Source: Halorubrum vacuolatum
GTDB lineage: Archaea; Halobacteriota; Halobacteria; Halobacteriales; Haloferacaceae
Reading direction: 5' to 3'
NCBI RefSeq assembly: GCF_900188065.1
Contig: NZ_FZNQ01000009.1
Span: 1-64,000, forward strand
DNA: 64,000 nucleotides
The notes beneath the pieces are model-generated. The model did no database searches. It saw only the letters and a list, made by a program, of their open reading frames with translations, and had not been told where the DNA came from. Below are positions 1-9,263 of this stretch, one piece after another (positions within the stretch are counted from its first letter, which is position 1; each line of letters begins with the position of its first letter). The position numbers were made by a program, and so were the translations under genes.

Positions 1-441
1 TTCGGTTGCTCTGTTCTCAAGATTGCTCGGTGCGAGATACGCGCGTTGTATTCAGTACCGACCTCGTATCAGCCTTGAAGGATTTCAACAGAGCCTCATT
101 AGCTGTTAAGTCGCTCCCCGGAGATCGGGGACCCGCTGTCCTCGAAGTCACCCGTAACTGTTACTCCGTCTTGGACAAAGGTGCGTTTCCAGACGTTATC
201 GGTTCTAATTTGACGCATCCCTTGGATGATCATTGCTCATGTCGTGGCGGTGATTAGAATCGGGCGTGGATCCTAGATTTCACATTCTAAACAGTCAAGA
301 TGTCCGCATTGAGGCGTTAATTGACTGTGAGAACAAAGATGCGTCGACGATTCCACTATTGAGGCGCTGTTGTCGCAGCTTCCGAGTAACTGGCGGAAGA
401 CGAGTGAACAGAAACGACAGTTGATTTCTGTTGCAACTACC
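1..441. other. Non-coding or decayed stretch at the left edge
   Basis: I see no gene here that I can defend. The stretch has the low G+C of the accessory region. Around 75-100 it contains a motif of the form gatttcaacagagcc, which I associate with ends of haloarchaeal insertion sequences; this is recollection, not proof. Between about 340 and 440 the plus strand reads as a protein-like stretch (STIEALLSQLPSNWRK) with no good start, which runs antisense into the end of the next gene and could be a gene fragment. Confidence 0.3.
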
Positions 442-1647
442 CTATGGCTCGCTTTCATCCTCTATCACGCGAGAAATGAGCGATGCGATGTCGTCTTCAA
501 GACGTTCTGGTTCAGCAATCACATTGTATATCCAGTTCGTAGAGTAATACTCAATCCGAGTTTTGTACAGGATTTGACCGTAAGGAGTTAGTGTCCAGTT
601 CGCATTCGAGTCCTCTTGGGTAACAGGGCGATTCACTACGGTGGAATCCGTGTAGGAAAGGATTCGAAGGGCACGCGTCTTGCTATGCCTATTGGCTTTT
701 GTTTCGTTCAAATCCTGAATACTCGTCTTTCCATTCTTTCCCAAGAAGCAGACAAGTTCATCCAAGTCAACACTCCAAATTTCACGGTTCTGTATGTGGA
801 ACACGTCCTCTCTCAAATCCTTAGAAAGACGATCAATACTTCGGAGCTGTGTTTGGTTTACCAGTCTGGACACAATAGACTCTAAACCGGTCCGGTGAAT
901 GTCTTCTGAGGATGGACTTACAGCCGGTGGATCAGGATGTTCTGCTGGGTTCGGATCAGTTGATGATGATTTTGTTGGAGATTCAAGGTTAGTGGCAGTC
1001 TCCCCTCTCGTATATTCTTGCAAAACAGTGTCAACGATGGGTGGTGCGGGATCAAATCCTTGTTCACGTAGTAATTCTCGGATTTGACTTCGTTCCTCTC
1101 GGAAACCATCATCTTCGCGGGCTGCTCTACCTGCAGATACCAGTCGAGTCTCGTAGTAGTCTTCCAGTTCTCCAAACAACTCGGCCATGTTCCGCGCTTC
1201 GTTTTCCCAGTCACGGTCAGACTCTCCAATAAGCCCGATAATGATTCCCCAAACGAACTCTGCCGGTACCGGGTCGTAGTGAATGAACCGGATGAGACTC
1301 CCGATCTCAAAGCCGAGCTCTAACTCTGGGCCTGAGTGTTGATGTGCTGTTCGAGCGATCGGTGACTGTCGAACTACTTGTGAGCGGTTCGTGATAGAAA
1401 GAAGATCTTCCCAGAGGTCGTCATCAGCATTGTCTAGATAACCGTGGAAGTAAAGTAGCGAGATGTCGTCAACCAATTGCTGAAATCGGTCGGGGAGTTT
1501 TTTCGCTTTGGCATGAATCCGATCTTCCATATCAGAGACGGGAGCTGTACCTGAATCACCGGTCAAGAGAAATTGTTGTTCCTTCTCGGCTAAACTTCGA
1601 TGCTCATCAGGGTCTGTTTCGATCGCATTCCAGAGGGGGTCGTCCAT
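442..1647 (-). CDS. Two-domain protein of unknown function, divergent from the GHKL-NOV protein
   Basis: A 401-aa protein that I cannot assign to a named family. Residues about 40-200 form a helix-rich domain (KKLPDRFQQLVDDI, FHGYLDNADDDLWEDLL, EFVWGIIIGLIGE). Residues about 215-255 are a Ser/Pro/Asp-rich linker, and residues about 255-400 look like a small alpha/beta or winged-helix module ending in LTPYGQILYKTRIEYY. No catalytic motif or membrane segment is visible. A TATA-like stretch near 1669-1681 lies about 25 bases before the start, so the transcript is probably leaderless. It is transcribed away from the 2036-aa GHKL-NOV gene across a shared 306-bp region, which suggests a functional pair; that link is inference. 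Confidence 0.8.
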   Translation of the reverse strand: MDDPLWNAIETDPDEHRSLAEKEQQFLLTGDSGTAPVSDMEDRIHAKAKKLPDRFQQLVDDISLLYFHGYLDNADDDLWEDLLSITNRSQVVRQSPIARTAHQHSGPELELGFEIGSLIRFIHYDPVPAEFVWGIIIGLIGESDRDWENEARNMAELFGELEDYYETRLVSAGRAAREDDGFREERSQIRELLREQGFDPAPPIVDTVLQEYTRGETATNLESPTKSSSTDPNPAEHPDPPAVSPSSEDIHRTGLESIVSRLVNQTQLRSIDRLSKDLREDVFHIQNREIWSVDLDELVCFLGKNGKTSIQDLNETKANRHSKTRALRILSYTDSTVVNRPVTQEDSNANWTLTPYGQILYKTRIEYYSTNWIYNVIAEPERLEDDIASLISRVIEDESEP

Positions 1648-1953
1648 GTGAGGGGTGAATAAAACACGGGAAATATAGTTTGGGGGCTGTCCGAATCATG
1701 TTTCACCACGCACTAGAACCCTTCTCGCTCGGTCACACAGTTCAGAAATTTCTGAGAAACAAACAGGTAGAGGTGGATACCTCTAACATGCGGTCCCTGA
1801 CGGATCGCTCAGTTAGTCAAAGCGTACCGAGTCTGAATCGCACGTATACTGAGTACTTCTACGAGATCACGGTCGAGACGGGTGGGTAGTGATAGCATCG
1901 TCGATAATGAGAGCGACAAAACATACTTATCAGATACTTTCGTAGTTCGGTGA
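1648..1953. promoter_or_regulatory. Divergent promoter region with a perfect palindrome
   Basis: This gene-free 306-bp region separates two divergent genes. A TATA-like tract near 1669-1681 (read on the minus strand) fits the left gene. Another near 1923-1932 fits the right gene, with the predicted transcript start falling at or next to the GTG at 1954. A perfect 14-bp palindrome, TCAGAAATTTCTGA, sits at 1742-1755 and could bind a dimeric regulator. Confidence 0.45.
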
Positions 1954-4900
1954 GTGCCCATTACCCATCCGATGCGTTATGCGACGTGGCTTGAGCAGCG
2001 TGTGAATTCTCGGCTCAATGCTCTTGCAGATGCGGCTGAGGGAAATCAAAGTCTTCGTGATGCGTATGACGCTGAATTAACTAGCCATGGAAATAGCGAG
2101 GAGAAGATCGCTCGAAGTCATGAAGGAAGAGAGCTGATTGAATTAATACAAAATGCTCGGGATGCCATTCAACCGTCCGGGCCGGGCCAAGTCTATGTCG
2201 GAATCCTTGACGAAGGGATCCTAGTAGCGAACACTGGCAAGCCGTTCGATCTACTCGACGAAGATACGGAGCGAGCGGTGAAAATGATTGGTGAGTCCAA
2301 TAAGACGGATCAAAAAGATGATGAAACAGCCGGCGTCGATTTGGACTCTGATTCTGTCGGTCACATTGGCGTCGGTCTCAAATCGACCGTTGCCGTCGGG
2401 GACGACTTTGAAGTCTGGTCAAGACGCGCCGAGGATTCGGATACCCTACGCGTTAGGTACAGTCGAGCTTACATCACTGCAGCGGTCGCAGCACGGTTCG
2501 GCCATGAACTACCAGCTGAACTAAATCTCGATGATGGACTAATAGGACCCTATTATGAAGCCGCTGAGAACGGTTTGTTTGATCCGCATGAACAGTTCAG
2601 CAGTGATCCCGTCCCCCTGAATGATGATCTCGGGAAAGCGCCTTTATTCTGGTTTCCGTGGCCGCTTGACCCGTCGTCACCTGGCCCATCGAATGCGACG
2701 CTTGCAGACCGAGCGAATAAGCTGCTGACTGCACCGCAGGAAGCTCTTTCTCAATTCGCAGAACCGCCCTCGGAACCGTTCCGAACGGCAGTCTTTATCG
2801 AATACAGGGACGATATGTGGCGGAAGTTGTTATCCGCGTTTGATATTCCGACTCCGATTGAGCCACCAAACGACCCAGCTGCGAGAGCCGATGAGCTTTG
2901 GGGTAAACTGTCGTATCACGGTGATCGGGCAGAAGGATTCGATCCAGAGACACTCATCAATCTCGGTAAAATAGATGATCTGTATCTTGAGCGAATTCCT
3001 CAAGAAGCGACTAATGAAACGGAGCACTGGCACGCCACTGAGACGACGCCCCAACATACAATTCCAGATGCGGGCATAAAGCATCGTAAATTCAAAGTCC
3101 AAATAACAACTGATGGTGGGGCTCAGTCGTTGACTTACGACAGTTACACAGCAGAATGGAATGGGACTGAAACGACACGACCACGAATCATTATTGAGCG
3201 CCCACGTACGGATGCAGATGGAACCGCGCGAGCAAGCTATCCGTTACATCTCTATTATCCTATTTCATCTACAGATGATGCACTCCCAGTCTGTTTCCAC
3301 GGTCGGTTTCGAGTTACGACAGAGCGGAAAGATCTGAGCAGGAGTAGCGCTGAACACAACCAACGTGTCCTCAAGCACGGAGCAGAACTTTTCGGGCGGG
3401 TTGCGGGCGGAACAGCCATGCTCGCGTGTGATCCCGATACAGTAAATCACTGGAACCGGTATCCGTGGCTGTTGCTACCTGATACAGGCCCGGATCTGGA
3501 TAGCGCGCCCCAATCACTAAAAGACACACCTGATCTCATTGCTCACTTTCATCGACAAATTGTCGAAGAACTACGCGAAGCGGTTGCAGTTCCAACAATA
3601 AACGGGCCTGAAAAGGTTGATAACATCATATTATATCCGTCGGGATCTGTTTTCAAATCGATCGCGGCATCTGTTGAGCTCGCAGAAAAGTCTGGAACTA
3701 CAGCGATAACGACGGGAACAGATCCGGTTCCGACATCGGAGACACTCCGGGCTGCATTGACGCTGCAATCAAAACGAGACAACCCAGAGCGCCAGTCTCA
3801 GCGGTGGGAAGCATTCGTTGGGACAGAGCGAGCAACGACAGCGCTGAAAGAGTGGGCACAATGGCTGAGTTTCAATCTCACCGTCAACGAATCATCTGCA
3901 TCGGAAACGTATGTGCAAACTCGAACTGTTAATCAACGCCACGGACAAGAACTCTTCGGGGGGCTGATAGAACTTGTCGAAGAAACAGCCGCTGAGCTGG
4001 ATATATCGATTGCAACTCTGTTGAAGAAAGATTGGTTGGCGGACACGCTTCCGGGAGTGTATTTACTCCCCTGTGAGCAGGCTGGAAGCGATGAAACGGT
4101 TGAACTCGTGCCAATCGAACCGAGTCCCAGTGGTCAGATTGAGCGGGGAACCCAATCAACGCGAACCGTACTCTGGGGATTAGACCGCGAGTCACTGCCC
4201 TTTTTTTACCCCCCAGAACACGGGGAGTTCGATGTCTTCTTTTTTGATCAGGAGTCCCAACGCGGAGCGACAGATGTACTGAGCAAGGCTGGTAAGACTC
4301 GTACATGGGGTGTTCGTGAATACAATGACCTTCCGAATCTGTTCGAGGCCTTACTGCAGACATTCAAATCATCGAAGCGTGATCTTGATCTCGGGAGCGT
4401 TGCAGCTCTCGCTACGCTTGTCCCAAATCTAGAAGTCGATTCTAAAGGACTGGGTCAAACCGAGCTTTCCGTCGGCAGTCGCTCACACTTCGTCAGCGCA
4501 TTATCCAATACAGATCGTCGATCACTGCTTCGACTCCGACTCGGGGTCCGTCGATCGGCGATTCGCGGAGCGGCTTTCCCCGACACGAAGCTATCTGATT
4601 TCTCACTACCTGATTCTTGGCAGCAGCTCCGTCATGAAGCGCTTCAGGCAGCTACAACAGATTCAGGGGCCGGCTCGAACACGCCAGAGGAGCCAGAATG
4701 GCAGGCTACCGGCGAATTCGGTCCAACCTCATTCCCCGATCCAACAGGAGATGCCGATGCTTGGGCTGGGTTTCCAGAAGACTTGACAGAGACTGAAACT
4801 CGTCGTGGACTTGCTCGCGCGATCTCGTTACTCGGCGTCAGTAGTCTCCCTGGCATTCGGTATCTTCCGCTACATGGGGAAACACATCCGCCACTCGACG

Positions 4901-7900
4901 AGGGAGTTCCTCACTGGCATCCCTCAGAATGGAGTGATGATACCCTGCCTGCTTGGGCAATGACTCACCGGGAAAGTCTTCGCTCAGCAATCGAAGCTAC
5001 TGATTACACACAATATATTACGAGCTATAACTACCATCCCAAGACGACGATCAATCATCTCGGGTGCGAAAGGGCTCCGACAACTGCAGACTCATCGCAC
5101 CAAGAATCGTATCTTATCGGTTGGACATGGTTCGACCCAGCCCAGTTAGCGACACTCAAAGCGAGTCCGGAACGGGTTCGGGCACTTCTTGATAGGTATA
5201 GCAACGAGTACCGTCAGAATCTGCTCACAACGAAGTGGTATTGCCGTCGGTATCATGGATGCTCGATGAGAGATACAACCGTCCCAACGGTCGCAAACCT
5301 ACAGCTACGACAACTGCCGATTTGGGACTCCATCGTGAAGATAACCGACTCGCTTGAGGATCAGCAATCCTGGGAGTCACAGCGATCTCAGCTTAGTTGC
5401 GCTGTTATTCAGACAGAAAGTGGCGGTAGGGCAGGATGGCGACTATTCCCACATGTTGATCCTGACGATGAAAATGTGATTATAAGTGAGTCACTTCTCG
5501 CTGAATTTGGTGTTGTTCCGCTTGGTGAACTGAACGTTACGGGCGCAGAGCATCGGCTGCAGCAGGTACAAGCGGTACTAGCTGATGTTGATACAGATGA
5601 GTTGCAAGAAATAGACGAGCCAGTTCAGCTCTCAATTCCGTCCTCACAGGTAGAAAATTGGAAGCGGGCGTACTCACAGCTACTTCGCCCGATCCTTGAT
5701 GCGTGGGATTCACCAGATGACGCTAATGCAGTTGAGGCGAAATTGGATGAGCTATTATCCACGCTCACGCATATTCCACTAAAACGAGAAGAAGAGTGGT
5801 ATACGGCATCTATCGAGTGGATTCGTGACCACGGCGGATCAGCTGTCTGGCGGTACCCGCGTGAAAACCCTACCCGGTGGGTGCAAACAGCACTCTCGAC
5901 TGCCTATGACGACCGACCAGGGTACCGGTTTGAACATCCAGTTCAACAGGCAGGGTTTGCTGAGTTCGCTGGTACGGCACTTGACATTCCATCGATTTCG
6001 GCCACGGAACCGCAACTGTCCGCTGAGGAATTTACTTCCCGAAAACGTCCTACAGGCGAGTTTGTAAGCCGGTCAAAACTAGAGGAGTGGACTGATAAGC
6101 TCGAAACACGTCTACCGCTTCTTTTGGCTATTATTTCGGCACGAAGTCACGACCGTCTTCAGTCTGCTGCAGAAACGCTTCAAGTTGGAATTAACAACAT
6201 AGCTGTTATAGAGCAGTTACCGGCCGATATTCGCGCTGATCTTTCTGATCCCAAATCCGTCACGTATCTACTTCCAGATGAGAACGGGCCAAACTCTCAC
6301 GACGAGCAGCGGAAAGGGATCGCTATCGTTGCTTCCGAGGTCGGCACGCCAGCCATCGGAGACCTTACTCAGGCAATTGCACTCCTTACGAAGCAGTTCG
6401 GACACCTGGGAACGATTCAGCATGTATTAGAGGCGGATGAGTATACCCAAGCACGTCGCCGACTTGAAGGAACATACCCTGTTGAGGATGCCGAACTATT
6501 CCTTGAGGAACAGCGCCGAACCAATCTTCGAAACCGCCTCGAACTTGCTGCTGATCTGCTTGATTGGCTCGAATACCAGCGACCACCGGTCGAGGGGGCA
6601 GCAAAGCAGTTGCAGGAGAGATCAAACGAAGAGACTGATCTCTTTGAGCGACTGAGTATTGATGTCCGAATCGACAGTGACCTTTCTGAACTACCGGATG
6701 AGCTTCAAACGTATCTCAACTGTTGCCGCAGTGCTGACCAGGCGGTTCAAGAGATAATTGCACTACTTTTCAACCCTGGACCTGAGGGGGCTACGGCGAT
6801 TCGTGAACGAATCATAGAACTCCCACCAGGGAACCGTAAACAAGACCTCATCGAATGGTTCGCCGTTCATTCGCGTGAACTACCCGGTGATTTTGTTCCC
6901 TTGGCGCTCACTAACCAGTGTCGTCGGTTATCACACATCGACGCTGTGTGGATCGAGACGGATGCGGATTTCGTCCAATCACCGACTGATTGGCATGAGG
7001 CAGTAGAAAGCAAGGAGACGACGCTAACTTGGCACAAGGAACTACCAGGATACGCTTCCACCCAGGAATTCGGGACGTACTGGCTCGATCTCTGCAAAGG
7101 CGATCGCGTTACTGCACTACTCGACTGTCTTAAGTCTCAACTCACGAGTGAGATTCCGGATCAGACAGCAGCCGCTGTCTGCGATTACGTTATTGACGGC
7201 AAGCAGCTACCATCGCCGACTGAAGCGTCAGCCGATCATAAAGAACGAGCCTTTGCGTCTGCAACAAACTATCTCCGTAACAATGAGATCCATTCGCTAG
7301 ATATTATCGATGATAAGTCAGTACCTGATACTGTTTCCCCTGAACCTTCTGATTCAACTAAACCCACCGGTGGTCCTGGCGGACAACCTCAATCTTTTAC
7401 TGGCAGAGGAGAACTTGCTGAGGTTGCTGTCACACTCGAAATCCTAACTCGCACTGCTGCTTGGTTAGAAGAAGAATCGGGACGCGGAGAGATACTTATT
7501 GAGCAATTTAACAACTTGTATCAGACACAAACTAAAGACGGGAATAATGCTGTTAATTATAAATGGCATACTGAACGTCGCTGGGACCGCGATCTTCTCC
7601 AGCTACTCAATCAAGATTCAGAACGGCTTTTGAACGAGTTCATTAACTGGCAATCATCAATTTCAACCGACAGCTCCCTTGCTGATCTCGCGTCGGTTGC
7701 GTTGCTTGACGTATCAGAAGAACGAGGCCCAGGATTCGATATTATCGATCCAGTAACACGAGATGGTACCTCGTTTTCGCCACGCCCGGTCGAGATTAAA
7801 TCCGTTGCAACTACTAACCCACCATTTAGCATCCGTTTATCTACCAACGAATATCAACAGTGTAAGCTCCACGTGAGTCAGTCAGATCACCCGTATATAT

Positions 7901-8064
7901 TACGTATTGTCTACGTCCCATCTGATAATCCAACGATCGCTGCCTCAAAAGACGTTGCAACATATCAGATCACGAGTGTTGACGAACTCAATGCCGTCGT
8001 CGGAGAGCCATTTGATATGCAGGTACGTAGCGGCTATCTCCGACCCACACTTGACAAAAAGTAA
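1954..8064 (+). CDS. Giant sacsin-like GHKL ATPase with C-terminal NOV/DUF3883-like domain
   Basis: A 2036-aa protein. The N terminus holds a GHKL (Hsp90/sacsin-type) nucleotide-binding fold: the N box ELIQNARDA (Asn67), an altered G1 box VANTGKPF (about 91-98) and the G2 box GHIGVGLKS (about 136-144). A middle of about 1700 residues has no recognisable domain and no membrane segments. The C terminus (about 1850-2010) resembles the NOV/DUF3883 domain, with GFDII (Asp1929) followed by VEIKS (Glu1947, Lys1949), a D-x(17)-ExK spacing like that of PD-(D/E)xK nucleases. The GTG start at 1954 fits a leaderless transcript; an ATG at 1972 is the alternative and removes six residues. Known relatives with this layout occur in mobile and defence contexts. 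I infer a large ATP-gated sensor or effector. Its function is unproven. Confidence 0.85.
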   Translation: MPITHPMRYATWLEQRVNSRLNALADAAEGNQSLRDAYDAELTSHGNSEEKIARSHEGRELIELIQNARDAIQPSGPGQVYVGILDEGILVANTGKPFDLLDEDTERAVKMIGESNKTDQKDDETAGVDLDSDSVGHIGVGLKSTVAVGDDFEVWSRRAEDSDTLRVRYSRAYITAAVAARFGHELPAELNLDDGLIGPYYEAAENGLFDPHEQFSSDPVPLNDDLGKAPLFWFPWPLDPSSPGPSNATLADRANKLLTAPQEALSQFAEPPSEPFRTAVFIEYRDDMWRKLLSAFDIPTPIEPPNDPAARADELWGKLSYHGDRAEGFDPETLINLGKIDDLYLERIPQEATNETEHWHATETTPQHTIPDAGIKHRKFKVQITTDGGAQSLTYDSYTAEWNGTETTRPRIIIERPRTDADGTARASYPLHLYYPISSTDDALPVCFHGRFRVTTERKDLSRSSAEHNQRVLKHGAELFGRVAGGTAMLACDPDTVNHWNRYPWLLLPDTGPDLDSAPQSLKDTPDLIAHFHRQIVEELREAVAVPTINGPEKVDNIILYPSGSVFKSIAASVELAEKSGTTAITTGTDPVPTSETLRAALTLQSKRDNPERQSQRWEAFVGTERATTALKEWAQWLSFNLTVNESSASETYVQTRTVNQRHGQELFGGLIELVEETAAELDISIATLLKKDWLADTLPGVYLLPCEQAGSDETVELVPIEPSPSGQIERGTQSTRTVLWGLDRESLPFFYPPEHGEFDVFFFDQESQRGATDVLSKAGKTRTWGVREYNDLPNLFEALLQTFKSSKRDLDLGSVAALATLVPNLEVDSKGLGQTELSVGSRSHFVSALSNTDRRSLLRLRLGVRRSAIRGAAFPDTKLSDFSLPDSWQQLRHEALQAATTDSGAGSNTPEEPEWQATGEFGPTSFPDPTGDADAWAGFPEDLTETETRRGLARAISLLGVSSLPGIRYLPLHGETHPPLDEGVPHWHPSEWSDDTLPAWAMTHRESLRSAIEATDYTQYITSYNYHPKTTINHLGCERAPTTADSSHQESYLIGWTWFDPAQLATLKASPERVRALLDRYSNEYRQNLLTTKWYCRRYHGCSMRDTTVPTVANLQLRQLPIWDSIVKITDSLEDQQSWESQRSQLSCAVIQTESGGRAGWRLFPHVDPDDENVIISESLLAEFGVVPLGELNVTGAEHRLQQVQAVLADVDTDELQEIDEPVQLSIPSSQVENWKRAYSQLLRPILDAWDSPDDANAVEAKLDELLSTLTHIPLKREEEWYTASIEWIRDHGGSAVWRYPRENPTRWVQTALSTAYDDRPGYRFEHPVQQAGFAEFAGTALDIPSISATEPQLSAEEFTSRKRPTGEFVSRSKLEEWTDKLETRLPLLLAIISARSHDRLQSAAETLQVGINNIAVIEQLPADIRADLSDPKSVTYLLPDENGPNSHDEQRKGIAIVASEVGTPAIGDLTQAIALLTKQFGHLGTIQHVLEADEYTQARRRLEGTYPVEDAELFLEEQRRTNLRNRLELAADLLDWLEYQRPPVEGAAKQLQERSNEETDLFERLSIDVRIDSDLSELPDELQTYLNCCRSADQAVQEIIALLFNPGPEGATAIRERIIELPPGNRKQDLIEWFAVHSRELPGDFVPLALTNQCRRLSHIDAVWIETDADFVQSPTDWHEAVESKETTLTWHKELPGYASTQEFGTYWLDLCKGDRVTALLDCLKSQLTSEIPDQTAAAVCDYVIDGKQLPSPTEASADHKERAFASATNYLRNNEIHSLDIIDDKSVPDTVSPEPSDSTKPTGGPGGQPQSFTGRGELAEVAVTLEILTRTAAWLEEESGRGEILIEQFNNLYQTQTKDGNNAVNYKWHTERRWDRDLLQLLNQDSERLLNEFINWQSSISTDSSLADLASVALLDVSEERGPGFDIIDPVTRDGTSFSPRPVEIKSVATTNPPFSIRLSTNEYQQCKLHVSQSDHPYILRIVYVPSDNPTIAASKDVATYQITSVDELNAVVGEPFDMQVRSGYLRPTLDKK

Positions 8065-8095
8065 ATAAACCACAATTACTTCCGTTCCGAACCCT

Positions 8096-8278
8096 ATGCC
8101 GCCGTATCTCCAAAATTCAGAAACCCAACACCAAGTCAGTCTCATAGTCCAGCAATCTCATCCAGATCTACTGGAGCCTGACGACCAAGAGATACGTCAA
8201 CTAGTGCGTGCTAGAATCGAGCCGTGGGACGAACCGAGTCACCGCGTTGGATTCGCCGTCAAAGACCCTGTCTACTAA
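8096..8278 (+). pseudogene. Truncated paralogue of the 114-aa element protein at 15566-15910
   Basis: A 60-codon frame. Its end (IEPWDEPSHRVGFAVKDP) resembles the start of the 114-aa protein encoded at 15566-15910 (VEPWDPSHHSGKRHDVVLDHP), but a stop codon arrives where the longer protein continues. The similarity is short and judged by eye. I read it as a remnant of a second copy of an element gene; it could also be a small functional ORF. Confidence 0.4.
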
Positions 8279-8321
8279 CTGGGGAACTCTTATTGCCGGG
8301 TGACCAGTAGTTCAAGATGAG

Positions 8322-8603
8322 ATGAGTACCACGGTTCGCATCGTAAAAACGCCCGACGTGCTTCACGGAAAGCCCCGAATTGAAGGGACGCGCGTCGGCG
8401 TCTTCCAGATCGGCACTCTCGTACGGGAGCGAGAGTGGTCCGTCGAAGATGCGGCTGCGCAGTTTGATATTGATGTCAGTCAGATTCAAGCTGCCGTTGA
8501 ATACTATGACGAGCATCCAGAACTGATGGAAACCCTGCAGGCACAAGAAGAAGCCCGGCAGCAGGCCATGCAAGCGGAGAGTAGGTGTGCAGATCTCAAG
8601 TAG
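8322..8603 (+). CDS. DUF433-family antitoxin
   Basis: A 93-aa protein with the DUF433 core HGKPRIEGTRVGVFQIG followed by WSVEDAAAQFDID and AAVEYYDEHPEL, the usual helix-turn-helix-like layout of this family. DUF433 proteins are typically the antitoxin and autoregulator paired with a PIN-like toxin. The stop codon touches the ATG of the next gene with no gap, so the two are translationally coupled. A TATA-like tract near 8284-8294 places the transcript start about 5 bases before the ATG. The C-terminal helix (QEEARQQAMQAE) is probably the toxin-binding segment, by analogy. Confidence 0.88.
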   Translation: MSTTVRIVKTPDVLHGKPRIEGTRVGVFQIGTLVREREWSVEDAAAQFDIDVSQIQAAVEYYDEHPELMETLQAQEEARQQAMQAESRCADLK

Positions 8604-8930
8604 ATGCAAATCCTCTGCGATCAGAACGTCCCGCAGAAGTACGTAGATGCGCTGAGTGATACTGGTGGCATCACTGTTTCCACGGTCCGGGAGAAACTTT
8701 CTGCCGACGCTTCAGATCAAGAGATCGCCATGTATGCTGCAGACAATGACTGGGTGATCCTCACGAACGATAGCGACTTCTTTGGTGACGGCCGCGAGTT
8801 CGGACTGCTCGTGTACAGCCAACTTGAGGACCCACGTCCCGGCGAAATTATCGATGCAGTTCAGGCTATCGACTCCGCTTACGAAACAAATTCCGAAGTC
8901 GTAGAAGTAGTACCTGATGGCTGGGTATAG
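8604..8930 (+). CDS. DUF5615 PIN-like toxin
   Basis: A 108-aa protein of the DUF5615/Mut7-C type PIN-like family. It begins MQILCDQNVPQKYVDAL with the first acidic residue (Asp6), continues with SDQEIAMYAADNDW, and has the central ILTNDSDFF motif that supplies further acidic metal ligands. PIN-like toxins are Mg-dependent ribonucleases. The gene is directly downstream of and abutting the DUF433 antitoxin, the standard order for this TA type. Size and motifs are intact, so the pair is probably functional and may stabilise the mobile element. Confidence 0.87.
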   Translation: MQILCDQNVPQKYVDALSDTGGITVSTVREKLSADASDQEIAMYAADNDWVILTNDSDFFGDGREFGLLVYSQLEDPRPGEIIDAVQAIDSAYETNSEVVEVVPDGWV

Positions 8931-9121
8931 TTACCCCTTAATAAAACAGGTGAACCACCTGAAATTCGAACAGTTAGAGCCACGTACGGGCCTTTCTTGA
9001 GGATCTGTATACCCTGATCTGAAGCACTGATGAGTACCTCGTTGAGAAGTAGCCGGCTTGTGTTCTTGGAGAGTCCTAACTGACAGATAATCAGCCTCAA
9101 GACCCTGCCGATTTTGAGCAC

Positions 9122-9183
9122 GATCTTCGTCAAGTAGCACGTACTATGTATCTATACGTGGGAGTTGACGAACCACCAGAGTA
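9122..9183 (+). pseudogene. Relic of the C-terminus of a primase/helicase gene
   Basis: The bases closely match 14822-14880, the 3' end of the large primase/helicase gene: shared runs include GCACGTACTA and CTATACGTGGGAGTT. One extra base between these runs shifts the frame, so the product would not read through. The surrounding 8931-9263 interval (333 bp) holds no other gene that I can support; weak protein-like text between 9030 and 9090 may be further decayed sequence of the same kind. Confidence 0.6.
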
Positions 9184-9263
9184 GATCCGTGTTGCAGCGC
9201 TCAAACAGAGCGTACGCTGTCAGAAAATAATAATCGAATGAAAATTAGATGTGGAGTCGCTGA

